DNA of 59,585 nucleotides from an uncultured Oscillospiraceae bacterium (GCA_900540865.1 UQHH01000011.1:1-59585), one strand, 5' to 3'. Positions 24,740 to 33,009 are shown, counted from the stretch's first letter. The notes: generated by a model from the letters alone, not told the origin. A program made the numbers and translations.

Positions 24740-24776
24740 AATTGTATTATAATCAGATTATACGAAATATACAATT
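24740..24776. promoter_or_regulatory. Nested palindromic operator between SDR and TetR genes
   Basis: A perfect TATAATC-A-GATTATA (24748-24762) lies inside a wider inverted repeat AATTGTA...TACAATT (24740-24746, 24770-24776). The position between divergent genes fits a TetR operator. Confidence 0.5.
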
Positions 24777-24846
24777 TCCAATCTGTAAAGGTTTTGTGAC
24801 TTACCGGACATAATGAACATTACCTGTTCAAAAGGAGTGCGTATTC

Positions 24847-25431
24847 ATGAAAAAGATACAAAGCGACCATCGCGTACGCGTGACAAAGCTAATGCTGCGC
24901 AAGGCGTTTACCGAGCTTTTGAGTAAAAAGCCGTTACAGAGCATTTCGGTAAAGGAGCTGTGCGAGCTGGCGGGCGTAAACCGCGGCACCTTCTATACGC
25001 ATTATCAGGATATTTACGCCCTGCTGGAGGAAATAGAGGGCGAAATGTACGCCTCCTTCCAAAAAGCGCTTGAGCCGCTGCTCTCACACGGGGACGGAAG
25101 CCCGGTCGCCATCTGCATGGGGATTTTTGAGTGCCTGCGGGAAAATTATGATATGTGTATTATTATGCTCGGCGATTACAGCGATAAACAGTTTATGGCA
25201 AAGCTTTTGAACCTCGGCAGGGAAAAGTGCCTGGAAACATATTCGCGCCACTTTAAAAACGCGACTGCGAAGCAAATCGAGTATTTTTATTCGTTTGTAA
25301 GCTCAGGCTGCATTGGGCTTTTGCGCCAGTGGCTCGAAGAGGGCATGGTGCGCTCCGCGCAGGAGATAGGCCGGACGGCGGAAACCATCATGTCCTGCGG
25401 TATCGGTTATCTGGAAGGCCCGGAAAAATAA
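24847..25431 (+). CDS. TetR/AcrR-family transcriptional regulator
   Basis: The 194-residue protein has an N-terminal DNA-binding domain (about 8-55): RVTKLMLRKAFTELLSKKPLQSISVKELCELAGVNRGTFYTHYQDIYALLEEIE, the classic TetR helix-turn-helix with GTFYTHY. The helical C-terminal ligand domain has the F-x-SSGCIGLLRQWLEEG motif of the TetR_C_8 group. AAAGGAGTGCG precedes the ATG. Probably represses itself and the divergent SDR; the inducer is unknown. Confidence 0.88.
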   Translation: MKKIQSDHRVRVTKLMLRKAFTELLSKKPLQSISVKELCELAGVNRGTFYTHYQDIYALLEEIEGEMYASFQKALEPLLSHGDGSPVAICMGIFECLRENYDMCIIMLGDYSDKQFMAKLLNLGREKCLETYSRHFKNATAKQIEYFYSFVSSGCIGLLRQWLEEGMVRSAQEIGRTAETIMSCGIGYLEGPEK

Positions 25432-25439
25432 ACAATGCG

Positions 25440-25473
25440 TGCCCCGCGGAATTTCCGTGGGACGTTTTTGTTT
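25440..25473 (+). terminator. Terminator after the TetR gene
   Basis: GCCCCGCGG pairs (with one G-T and one mismatch) with CCGTGGGAC around AATTT, followed by GTTTTTG. Confidence 0.65.
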
Positions 25474-25652
25474 GTGGAACATGATTGTATAAAATTCTTA
25501 TAAGTGGTTTCATTGTGCTTATCTGTCCTTGCGTTTATAATGAAGCTTAGAATCCGAAGTCGGTTTTTTAAAATTCCGAAATAGTACGGCTCAGCTTTAA
25601 AGACTGGAAAAACGAAAAGCAGCGTCTCCATGTAAACAGAGGAAAAGAGACG

Positions 25653-25727
25653 TCTTAGGAAAATCTTAATGCCGCCTTATTCTAATCTTTATAAATGAGC
25701 TGTTATTAAGATGTAAAATGATATAAT
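25653..25727 (+). promoter_or_regulatory. Response-regulator operator (four CTTA boxes) and vanR-like promoter
   Basis: CTTA/CTTT half-sites start at 25654 (CTTAG), 25665 (CTTAA), 25676 (CTTAT) and 25687 (CTTTA), an exact 11-bp period on one face of the helix. Possible -10 elements are TAAGAT (25707-25712) and TATAAT (25722-25727). The same array lies before the carboxypeptidase unit at 27573. Confidence 0.65.
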
Positions 25728-25746
25728 GGATGAAAGGAGCCAAATT

Positions 25747-26445
25747 ATGCCGGAAAAGATATTGATTGCAGATGATGAAAAGGAAATTGCCGACCTTGTT
25801 GCCCTTTATCTTGAAAACGAGAATTTCACGGTTTTTAAGTTTTATAGCTCTTTGGATGCTTTGAAATGCATACAGGAAGAAACGCTGGATTTGGCGATAC
25901 TCGACGTGATGATGCCCGGCATGAGCGGCCTTGCGCTCTGCCAAAAAATTCGGGAACAGCAATACCGCTATCCTGTGATAATGCTAACGGCCAAGGGGGA
26001 AGAGGTCGATAAAATTACAGGGCTGACTTTAGGCGCCGACGATTACATGACAAAGCCCTTTATGCCGCTGGAGCTGGTAGCCCGTGTGAAGGCGCAGCTG
26101 AGAAGGTACAAGCGGTATAATAACAGCCCGCAGCCTGAGGAGAATGTTATCATTCATTCGGGCTTGGTCATGAACACGAAAACGCATGAATGTACGCTGA
26201 ATGAAAAGCCGCTGAACCTTACTCCTACCGAGTTTTCCATTCTGCGGATTTTATGCAGGCAAAAGGGGAACGTGGTAAGCTCGGAACAGCTGTTCCACGA
26301 AATTTGGGGCGACGAGTATTTCAGCAAAAGCAACAACACCATTACCGTCCATATCCGCCATTTAAGAGAGAAAATGGGGGATTCCTTCGAGTCGCCCAAA
26401 TATATTAAAACAGTCTGGGGGTGCGGATATAAAATTGAAACTTAA
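25747..26445 (+). CDS. OmpR-family response regulator, VanR-like
   Basis: The 232-residue protein has a receiver domain (KILIADDEKEIADLVALYLENENFTVF, phosphorylated Asp in LAILDVMMPGMSG, VIMLTAKGEEVDKITGLTLGADDYMTKPF). A winged-helix output domain follows (LTPTEFSILRILCRQKGNVVSSEQLF, NTITVHIRHLREKMGD). The stretch EVDKITGLTLGADDYMTKPFMPLELVARVKAQLRRYK is very close to my recollection of VanR. AAAGGAG precedes ATG 25747; a longer in-frame start at 25726 is less likely. It overlaps vanS by 11 bp and likely controls itself and the carboxypeptidase through the CTTA boxes. Confidence 0.85.
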   Translation: MPEKILIADDEKEIADLVALYLENENFTVFKFYSSLDALKCIQEETLDLAILDVMMPGMSGLALCQKIREQQYRYPVIMLTAKGEEVDKITGLTLGADDYMTKPFMPLELVARVKAQLRRYKRYNNSPQPEENVIIHSGLVMNTKTHECTLNEKPLNLTPTEFSILRILCRQKGNVVSSEQLFHEIWGDEYFSKSNNTITVHIRHLREKMGDSFESPKYIKTVWGCGYKIET

Positions 26446-27577
26446 AATTCCAAAGCCGGTCGTCGTTTTAATTGCCTGCGTTGCCGGCGCAGCCCTGTGT
26501 TTTGGCGTTTTCTATTTGGTGGACACTTATTTTAATGGCGCCTTTGTAGAGTGGTTCGAGGACAATTTTATATTTATTCAGTCTGAGTACCTGCCGGAGG
26601 CCGGGCAGGAAGTCTTGGTTCGTGAACCGTTGTGGTCCAGGGTAAAGGTTTTGCTTTTAACCGTATCGTTAAGCGCCGTAGTGCTCTGGCTGCTGACTGT
26701 ATTTATATCCTCTTTCCTCTATGCAAGGTCAAGGGTAAAAAAGACCATTACGTCTGTATGCCGGATGATGCACGGCTATATGACTCAGGAAAAGGAAAGC
26801 ACGGCGTATTTTCCAAAAGAATATGCGGAAATATCGGCGCAGATGGCTGAAATCAGGTCGGCCATGCAGCGCAATGCGCAGCTTTTAAAGGATGAAGCGT
26901 CCCGCAAAAATGATTTAATCACCTATTTGGCGCATGATTTAAAAACGCCGCTTACCTCGGTAATCGGGTATCTGAGCCTTTTGGACGAGGCCCCTGATAT
27001 GCCCGCGCCGCAAAAGGAAAAGTACGTCCATATTGCGCTGGATAAGGCGGACAGGCTGGAGAAGCTGATTAATGAGTTCTTTGAAATCACGCGTTATAAT
27101 TTGCAGCAAATCGATTGTGAAAAAGAAACCATCGACCTGTACTACATGCTCGTTCAAATGACCGACGAATTCTATCCTCTTTTAAACGCGCACGGCAATA
27201 CTATTGAGATGCGCGTGGAAGAAAACATAACGGTATATGGGGACGCCGAAAAGCTGGCGCGGGTATTCAACAACGTTTTGAAAAACGCGATTGCCTACAG
27301 CTACCCGGATACTTTAATCGAGGTTTGGGCAGAAACCACTTCAGACAGGGTACAGGTATCCTTTTGCAACCGGGGGAAAACCATACCCGCGGTAAAGCTT
27401 AAGAGTATTTTTGAAAAGTTTTTCCGCTTGGATGAAGCCCGCACGACCAATACGGGCGGAGCCGGGCTGGGCCTTGCTATAGCAAAGGAAATCGTCACGC
27501 TGCACGGAGGAAGCATTACAGCAAAAAGTGAAAACGAGCTGACGACCTTCTGCGTTTCGCTCCCGCTGAAAGCTTAA
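26435..27577 (+). CDS. Sensor histidine kinase, VanS-like
   Basis: The 380-residue protein starts at TTG 26435, overlapping vanR. Two membrane helices (about 10-30 and 72-95) flank a short extracytoplasmic loop of about 40 residues. A HAMP-like linker comes next, then LITYLAHDLKTPLTSVIGYLSLL with the phospho-acceptor His, FNNVLKNAIAYSYPDT (N box) and GAGLGLAIAKEIVTLHGGS (G2 box). The short outer loop is as in VanS-type sensors of cell-wall stress. It should phosphorylate the adjacent regulator. The ligand cannot be read from the sequence. Confidence 0.85.
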   Translation: MKLKIPKPVVVLIACVAGAALCFGVFYLVDTYFNGAFVEWFEDNFIFIQSEYLPEAGQEVLVREPLWSRVKVLLLTVSLSAVVLWLLTVFISSFLYARSRVKKTITSVCRMMHGYMTQEKESTAYFPKEYAEISAQMAEIRSAMQRNAQLLKDEASRKNDLITYLAHDLKTPLTSVIGYLSLLDEAPDMPAPQKEKYVHIALDKADRLEKLINEFFEITRYNLQQIDCEKETIDLYYMLVQMTDEFYPLLNAHGNTIEMRVEENITVYGDAEKLARVFNNVLKNAIAYSYPDTLIEVWAETTSDRVQVSFCNRGKTIPAVKLKSIFEKFFRLDEARTTNTGGAGLGLAIAKEIVTLHGGSITAKSENELTTFCVSLPLKA

Positions 27578-27632
27578 TAAAAGCTTTATCCTTTCTTAGC
27601 CTTTTCTTAAGAATAGAACAACCGAATATTAA
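27572..27632 (+). promoter_or_regulatory. Second four-box CTTA operator and promoter, upstream of the carboxypeptidase unit
   Basis: Half-sites start at 27573 (CTTAA), 27584 (CTTTA), 27595 (CTTAG) and 27606 (CTTAA), again exactly 11 bp apart. The first overlaps the stop of the sensor gene. A TATTAA at 27627-27632 could be the -10, putting the last box at -35 as for class II activators. Confidence 0.65.
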
Positions 27633-27640
27633 AGCGCAGG

Positions 27641-27688
27641 CAGCTGCTGTGCGGTAGAATAAATACCGGACAGCAGCTGTCCGGTTTT
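27641..27688 (+). promoter_or_regulatory. Possible attenuator with two exclusive stems
   Basis: CAGCTGCTGTGCGGTA (27641-27656) can pair, with one mismatch, with TACCGGACAGCAGCTG (27664-27679). The latter also overlaps the perfect palindrome CCGGACAGCAGCTGTCCGG (27666-27684), which is followed by TTTTAT. The two structures exclude each other, as terminator and antiterminator do. Confidence 0.45.
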
Positions 27689-27711
27689 ATAAAGGGAAGG
27701 AAAGGTATATT

Positions 27712-27915
27712 ATGGAGAATTTAAGTCGGATTAAACAGCAATCAGGGGGGATTAAAGCCTCCCGCCGTAAATGGGGCACCTGTTTTAATTGTATGACTAT
27801 TATAGCCGCCGCGGCGGGGTCTGTCATGGTGCTTTTATGTTTTGTGCGCATACTGCCTTCTGTTACCAGCCTAAAGCTGTCTGGCTGTAAAAAAGGAAGG
27901 AAGGTGCGTTCATGA
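27712..27915 (+). CDS. 67-residue single-span membrane protein coupled to the carboxypeptidase
   Basis: A good GGAAGGAAAGG site precedes ATG 27712. The protein has a basic N-terminus (KASRRKWGTCFNC), one hydrophobic helix (about 28-45, TIIAAAAGSVMVLLCFVRIL) and a basic, Cys-containing tail (SGCKKGRKVRS). Its TGA overlaps the next ATG (ATGA at 27912), so translation is coupled. I recognise no family. Position in the unit suggests it helps place, fold or regulate the carboxypeptidase, or modulates the sensor; this is inference. Confidence 0.6.
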   Translation: MENLSRIKQQSGGIKASRRKWGTCFNCMTIIAAAAGSVMVLLCFVRILPSVTSLKLSGCKKGRKVRS

Positions 27916-28892
27916 ACAATCAACGTCAAAGAAAACAGCGCGCAAATAGGAGGGCCGGCCTGCGTTTCTATTCAATCGCAGTCATTGCTGTCGCAGCAGC
28001 GGCAGCGATTGGATTTTTGTATTTTGTGTATACGCCCTTCTTGCCGCCTCCTGCCCCGGACACCCATACGGCTGGAAAAACCTTCAGCAGTAAAAATACG
28101 GGGTCAGCCGTTCATTTAGAATTTTTAAATAGCCCAAACGCTGTTTTGATTAACCGGGAAACAGGCAATACGCTTGCAGAACATAACAGCGCACAACGGA
28201 TTTATCCGGCGTCCCTTACAAAAATTATGACCGCAGTTTTAGCAATTGAACACACGAAAAACTTAAACAGCGCGGCGGCGCTCCCATGGGATTTTGAAAA
28301 GCTGTATGAAGAGGGCGCTTCTATGGCGGGCTTTGAGCCGGGAGAGGAGGTAACGTACCGGGATTTATTGTATGGGATACTCCTCCCGTCGGGCGCTGAA
28401 TGCTGTATGGCGTTTGCCGAAAGAATTTCCGGCTCAGAGGAAGCGTTTACTGCGCTGATGAACCAAAAAGCCGAGGAACTGGGAATGAAAAATACGCATT
28501 TTTGCAATACCACGGGCCTGCATGACCCTGACCATTATTCCACTGTGGAGGATATTGCTATCCTTCTGCGGTATGCCCTGGAGAACCGGAATTTCCGGAC
28601 GGCCTTTACCGGCAGCTTTTATACGACGGTTTCTACCAAACAGCATCCGCAGGGGTTTACGTTTTACAGTACTCTGTTTAAAAATTTGGACGGCACAGAA
28701 ATTCAGGGCGGAGAAATCCTGGGCGGGAAAACGGGTTTTACTGACGAGGCGGGATTATGCCTTGCAAGCCTTGCGCAAGTAAACGGGACGGAATATATTT
28801 TGGTCACGGCAAAAGCAGACGGCACGCTAAAAACAGAACCGTTTCACATTTTGGACGCAATCAACGTTTATAACCAGCTTGCGGATAAGTAA
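27912..28892 (+). CDS. Membrane-anchored D-alanyl-D-alanine carboxypeptidase (PBP type, S11; VanY-D-like)
   Basis: The 326-residue protein has an N-terminal membrane anchor (about 19-40) and a Pro-rich stalk. The serine penicillin-binding domain has SLTK (Ser101, Lys104), S160-G-A in place of the more usual SGN, and K273-T-G. It trims the last D-Ala from peptidoglycan stem peptides outside the membrane. Removing D-Ala-D-Ala lowers the number of glycopeptide targets; PBP-type carboxypeptidases occur in vanD clusters, and here the gene follows a VanRS-like pair. There is no vanH, ligase or vanX gene nearby. It may instead serve normal wall maturation or sporulation. Confidence 0.85.
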   Translation: MNNQRQRKQRANRRAGLRFYSIAVIAVAAAAAIGFLYFVYTPFLPPPAPDTHTAGKTFSSKNTGSAVHLEFLNSPNAVLINRETGNTLAEHNSAQRIYPASLTKIMTAVLAIEHTKNLNSAAALPWDFEKLYEEGASMAGFEPGEEVTYRDLLYGILLPSGAECCMAFAERISGSEEAFTALMNQKAEELGMKNTHFCNTTGLHDPDHYSTVEDIAILLRYALENRNFRTAFTGSFYTTVSTKQHPQGFTFYSTLFKNLDGTEIQGGEILGGKTGFTDEAGLCLASLAQVNGTEYILVTAKADGTLKTEPFHILDAINVYNQLADK

Positions 28893-29013
28893 TTAAAAAT
28901 TTTACAATCTAAAACAGCAAATTTTAATTTTTCCGGTTTTTTTCTAAAAATCCAGCAACAATAAGGAGTGGAAAAAGAGGCGTATTCAGCCTTTAAAAAT
29001 AAAGAGGTGGATT

Positions 29014-30585
29014 ATGTCACCCGGAAAAACTAGGACGAAAAAACCTTCCGTTTTTAACAGGATACTCAATGGGATTGAGCGTGTGGGCAATAAGCTGCCA
29101 CACCCGATTACGCTGTTTGGCATTTTTGCGCTTGCTATTATCTTAATTTCGGCACTGTGCAGCTGGCTAGGCGTATCCGCAACGGGCGAGCTTATCGATT
29201 CGCATACGCTCGAAACGACGACACAGACAGTCACCGCCGTGTCGCTGCTTTCACGTGACGGCATCGTCTATATGCTTACGAACCTAATCGGCAACTTTAC
29301 AAGCTTTGCCCCGCTCGGCGTGGTGCTTGTCACCATGCTTGGCGTTGGGTGCGCGGAGGGCAGTGGGTTCTTATCGGCTGCGCTTAAAAAAATGGTCGCC
29401 GTCACGCCGCGCGCCATCGTCACGCCAATGCTTGTGTTCCTGGGCGTTATGTCGAACGTGGCGACCGACATCGGCTATGTCATATTGATACCCGTCGGCG
29501 CGCTCGTCTTCATGGCGTACGGCAGGCATCCGCTCGCGGGGCTTGCCGCGGCGTTTGCCGGCGTATCGGGCGGGTTCAGCGCAAACCTGATTATCGGCGC
29601 GCTCGACCCGCTGCTTGCGGGCATCAGCACGGAGGCAGCGCAGATTGTGGACAACGGGTTTGCCGTGCACGCGACAGACAACTGGTTTTTTATGATTGTA
29701 TCGACTTTGCTGATTGTCGCCATCGGAACCTTTGTCACGAACAAAATCGTGGAGCCGCGGCTTGGCAAGTTCGAGCCGGAGGAGCACCACGGCGCGGACA
29801 CTTTGACGAGGCTGTCACCGCGTGAGTCAAAGGGCCTGAAGGCGGGCGGCATTGTCCTGCTACTGCTCGTTTTAGGGCTTGTAATCGCCTGCATCCCGCA
29901 AAATTCCCTGCTGCGTAACCCGGATACAGGCAGCCTGACGACGGGCGCGCCGCTTATTGACGGGCTGATTGTCCTTTTGGCGCTTGTCTTTTTTATACCG
30001 TCTGTCGTTTACGGCAGGATTGCCGGAACGTACAAGGGAGAGGGCGACGTCGCCCGGCAGCTTGAAAAGAATATGGCGACTATGGGAAGCTATATCGCTT
30101 TGATTTTTGTGGCCGCACAGTTTATCAACTTCTTCAATTACAGCAAGCTGGGTACAATTCTAGCCATCAGCGGGGCGGATTTTCTTAAATCCTCCGGTAT
30201 CAGCGGGCCGGTACTAATGGTGATTTTCGTTTTGTTTACGGCCTTTATCAACCTGCTTATGGGCTCCGCGACAGCAAAATGGACGATTTTGGCGCCGATT
30301 TTTGTACCGATGTTTATGATGCTCGGCTACTCCCCTGCGCTCACACAGGTTGCCTACCGTATCGGCGATTCCTGCACCAATTTGATAACGCCGCTGATGT
30401 CCTACTTTGCGATGATTGTGGTCTTCGCAAAGCGGTACGACAAGAAGGCGGGCATTGGTACGTTGATTTCGATGATGCTCCCGTACAGCCTGTTTTTCCT
30501 CATCGGCTGGTCGCTGCTGCTGATTACCTGGATGCTCCTTGGCCTGCCGCTTGGGCCGGGCGCCGCGCTGATGATGCCGCAGTAA
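29014..30585 (+). CDS. AbgT-family transporter (p-aminobenzoyl-glutamate type)
   Basis: The 523-residue membrane protein has FNRILNGIERVGNKLPHPITLFGIFALAIIL at its N-terminus, VLVTMLGVGCAEGSGFLSAALKK, FLGVMSNVATDIGYVILIPVGALVF, a GGFSANLIIGALDPLLAGIS hairpin and TNLITPLMSYFAMIVVFAKRYDKKAGIGTLISMMLPYSLF. This matches AbgT through its length. Family members move p-aminobenzoyl-glutamate or act as antimetabolite (sulfonamide) efflux pumps. GAGGTGG precedes the ATG. No hydrolase partner (abgA/B) is adjacent, so direction is open. Confidence 0.9.
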   Translation: MSPGKTRTKKPSVFNRILNGIERVGNKLPHPITLFGIFALAIILISALCSWLGVSATGELIDSHTLETTTQTVTAVSLLSRDGIVYMLTNLIGNFTSFAPLGVVLVTMLGVGCAEGSGFLSAALKKMVAVTPRAIVTPMLVFLGVMSNVATDIGYVILIPVGALVFMAYGRHPLAGLAAAFAGVSGGFSANLIIGALDPLLAGISTEAAQIVDNGFAVHATDNWFFMIVSTLLIVAIGTFVTNKIVEPRLGKFEPEEHHGADTLTRLSPRESKGLKAGGIVLLLLVLGLVIACIPQNSLLRNPDTGSLTTGAPLIDGLIVLLALVFFIPSVVYGRIAGTYKGEGDVARQLEKNMATMGSYIALIFVAAQFINFFNYSKLGTILAISGADFLKSSGISGPVLMVIFVLFTAFINLLMGSATAKWTILAPIFVPMFMMLGYSPALTQVAYRIGDSCTNLITPLMSYFAMIVVFAKRYDKKAGIGTLISMMLPYSLFFLIGWSLLLITWMLLGLPLGPGAALMMPQ

Positions 30586-30591
30586 TATAAA

Positions 30592-30619
30592 AAAGCCTCC
30601 TGCACAAACAGGAGGCTTT
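30592..30619. terminator. Bidirectional terminator between abgT-like gene and serA
   Basis: AAAGCCTCCTG pairs with CAGGAGGCTTT around CACAAA, with A and T runs outside. Confidence 0.85.
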
Positions 30620-30639
30620 CTATATGCGGTAAGCTATTC

Positions 30640-31800
30640 TTATTTAATTACACGAACGCGAATTACGCCGTCGATGCTTGCAAGCTCCTTGCTGATTTCG
30701 GCGGTTACGTTCGTCGCGTCGATGATGGTGTACGCGTTTTCCTTCTTGGATTTGTTCTCCATATTCTCAACGTTTGCGCCCAGGTCGCCGATGAGGGAGA
30801 GCGCCTGCTTTAAGATGTTCGGCGCGTTCTTATGCAGGATGCAGTAACGCACGTCGCCGCTTCTCGGCATGCAGATGGACGGGAAGTTGACGGAATTGGT
30901 GATATTGCCGTTCTCAAGATAATCCTTGACCTCGTCGGCCGCCATACGCGCGCAGTTGTCTTCGCTTTCCGGTGTGGAAGCGCCGAGATGCGGCAGCGCG
31001 ATTACGCCGTCAACACCCAGCACCTCGTCGGTCGCAAAGTCTGTAACATACGCTGTGATTTTGCCGGACTGAAGGCCTTCCACAACATCCTTGGAGCAGA
31101 CAAGGTCGGCTCTGGAGAAGTTCAGGATGCGCACGCCGTCCTTCATCTTCGCGATGTTTTCCGCGTTGATGATTTCCTTTGTGTCCGGCGTAAGCGGAAC
31201 ATGGATGGTGATGTAGTCGCACTCCGCAAAGATGGTGTCTACCGAGGTGGAATGCTTGATGTTGCTTTCAAGCTGCCATGCCGCGTCTACGGAGAGGTAC
31301 GGGTCGTAGCCGTAAACCTCCATACCCAAAGAGGTAGCCGCGTTTGCGACGAGCACGCCGATTGCGCCCAGGCCGATAACGCCGAGCTTCTTGCCCTTGA
31401 TTTCGGGGCCCGCGAACTGGCTCTTGCCCTTTTCGACCATCTTGCCGACCTCAGCGCCGTTGCCCTTCAGGGTTTTGGCCCATTCGATGCCGCTGATGAC
31501 CTTTCTGGAGCTGATAAGCATACCGGCAATGACGAGCTCCTTTACGGCGTTCGCGTTCGCGCCGGGCGTGTTGAACACGACGATGCCGTCCTGCGCGCAC
31601 TTGTCGACCGGGATGTTATTGACGCCCGCGCCGGCTCTTGCAATGGCGAGCAGGTTGTCGCCGAGCTGCATGTCGTGCATGGAAGCGCTGCGCACGAGGA
31701 TAGCGTCGGGGTTCTGCGCGTCGTCCGCGCAGGTATAGTTCTCGCCAAGGCGGTCAAGCCCTGTTTTTGCGATTTTGTTGAGTGTGAGAATGTTGTACAT
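30640..31800 (-). CDS. serA: D-3-phosphoglycerate dehydrogenase
   Basis: The 386-residue protein has ARAGAGVNNIPVDKCAQDGIVVFNTPGANANAVKELVIAGML, the NAD motif GKKLGVIGLGAIGVLVANAATSLGMEVYGYDPY, and HVPLTPDTKEIINAENIAKMKDGVRILNFSRADLV. LPHLGASTPESEDNCA carries the catalytic His region. A short C-terminal ACT-type domain (about 315-386) ends the chain. It makes 3-phosphohydroxypyruvate for serine. The start at 31800 is seven bases after GGAAG; ATG 31809 sits directly on the site and is less likely. It follows serC closely, forming a serC-serA operon. Confidence 0.9.
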   Translation of the reverse strand: MYNILTLNKIAKTGLDRLGENYTCADDAQNPDAILVRSASMHDMQLGDNLLAIARAGAGVNNIPVDKCAQDGIVVFNTPGANANAVKELVIAGMLISSRKVISGIEWAKTLKGNGAEVGKMVEKGKSQFAGPEIKGKKLGVIGLGAIGVLVANAATSLGMEVYGYDPYLSVDAAWQLESNIKHSTSVDTIFAECDYITIHVPLTPDTKEIINAENIAKMKDGVRILNFSRADLVCSKDVVEGLQSGKITAYVTDFATDEVLGVDGVIALPHLGASTPESEDNCARMAADEVKDYLENGNITNSVNFPSICMPRSGDVRYCILHKNAPNILKQALSLIGDLGANVENMENKSKKENAYTIIDATNVTAEISKELASIDGVIRVRVIK

Positions 31801-31836
31801 ATCGTTCATCTTCCTTCGATAAATTATTTGACGGAA

Positions 31837-32922
31837 TCAGGAATTGGCTTTCTCAAATTCGGCCATGAAGCTGACGAGCGCTTCCACGCCCTCATACGGC
31901 ATAGCGTTGTAAATGGAAGCGCGCATGCCACCGACGGAACGGTGGCCCTTGATGTTTACAAAGCCGCGTTCGCCCGCTTCTTTGACGAACTTTGCGTCCA
32001 TGTCCGCGTCGCCCGTAACGAACGGTACGTTCATAAGGGAGCGGTCCTCCTTGACGACGGTGCCCTTGAAGAGCTTGGAGCCGTCGAGGAAATCATACAG
32101 AAGCTTTGCCTTCTTTTCGTTGCGCTCTTTCATTTTATCGAGTCCGCCGATTTCGTTTTTAATCCATTCAAGCACGAGCTTTGCCATGTAGATGGTGTAG
32201 CACGGCGGTGTGTTGAACATGGAATCGTTGTCGGAATGAGTCTGGTAGTTGAACATCGTCGGCGTGACGTCCTGCGCGCTGCCGATGAGGTCCTCGCGCA
32301 CAATGACGACCGTAAGGCCTGCAGGCGCCATGTTTTTCTGCGCGCCCGCGTAAAGCACGCCGAACTTCGATACGTCAATCGGCTGGGACAGGATGCAGGA
32401 GGAGATGTCAGCAACCAGCGGCACACTGCCCGTATCCGGAAGCTCGTGGTAAAGGGTGCCGTAGATGGTGTTGTTCATGCAGATATGGAAGTAGTCCGCG
32501 TCCTTTGTAAAGGTGGACGGGTCAAGCTTTGGTATGTAGGAGAACGTTTTGTCCTCAGAGGAGGCGACCACGTTAGCCTGCGCGTAGCGTGCGCCTTCTT
32601 TATATGCCTTTTTCGCCCACTGGCCGGTCAGGACATAATCGGCCTTGCCGCTTTTGACAGCGAGGTTTAAAGGAACCATTGCAAACTGAGAGGACGCGCC
32701 GCCCTGCAAAAAGAGGACCTTGTAGTTGTCGGGAATGTTCATGACCTCCCGAAGCAGCGCCTCAGCACCCTTGATGATACCGTCATATACCTTGGAACGG
32801 TGGGACATTTCCATAACGGACTGGCCGCTGCCCTCGTAATCGAGCATTTCCGCCGCCGCCCTTTTCAGTACGGACTCAGGCAGCATAGAGGGACCCGCTG
32901 AAAAATTGTAAACTCTGCTCAT
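31837..32922 (-). CDS. serC: Phosphoserine aminotransferase
   Basis: The 361-residue protein begins VYNFSAGPSMLPESVLKRAAAEMLDYEGSGQSVMEMSHRSK, a strong SerC signature. It has LFLQGGASSQFAMVPLNL, VADISSCILSQPIDVSKFGVLYAGAQKNMAPAGLTVVIV (the PLP Lys in GAQKN) and GHRSVGGMRASIYNAMP. It transaminates 3-phosphohydroxypyruvate to phosphoserine. The start at 32922 is chosen because homologues begin here; an upstream ATG at 32976 adds an unlikely 18 residues. A consensus promoter lies at 33010-33038. No serB is in the window. Confidence 0.92.
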   Translation of the reverse strand: MSRVYNFSAGPSMLPESVLKRAAAEMLDYEGSGQSVMEMSHRSKVYDGIIKGAEALLREVMNIPDNYKVLFLQGGASSQFAMVPLNLAVKSGKADYVLTGQWAKKAYKEGARYAQANVVASSEDKTFSYIPKLDPSTFTKDADYFHICMNNTIYGTLYHELPDTGSVPLVADISSCILSQPIDVSKFGVLYAGAQKNMAPAGLTVVIVREDLIGSAQDVTPTMFNYQTHSDNDSMFNTPPCYTIYMAKLVLEWIKNEIGGLDKMKERNEKKAKLLYDFLDGSKLFKGTVVKEDRSLMNVPFVTGDADMDAKFVKEAGERGFVNIKGHRSVGGMRASIYNAMPYEGVEALVSFMAEFEKANS

Positions 32923-33009
32923 CTGTGAAACATTTCCTTTCTTCTGCGCCTGGATGGGCGCTTTACTGTAATACAAACCGGGTAGGTTTGTGAAATTGCT
33001 AACGCTCTA

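Noticed and set aside
30832..32670. 612-residue frame on the plus strand
   Set aside because: Antisense to serA and serC, both strongly supported by motifs.
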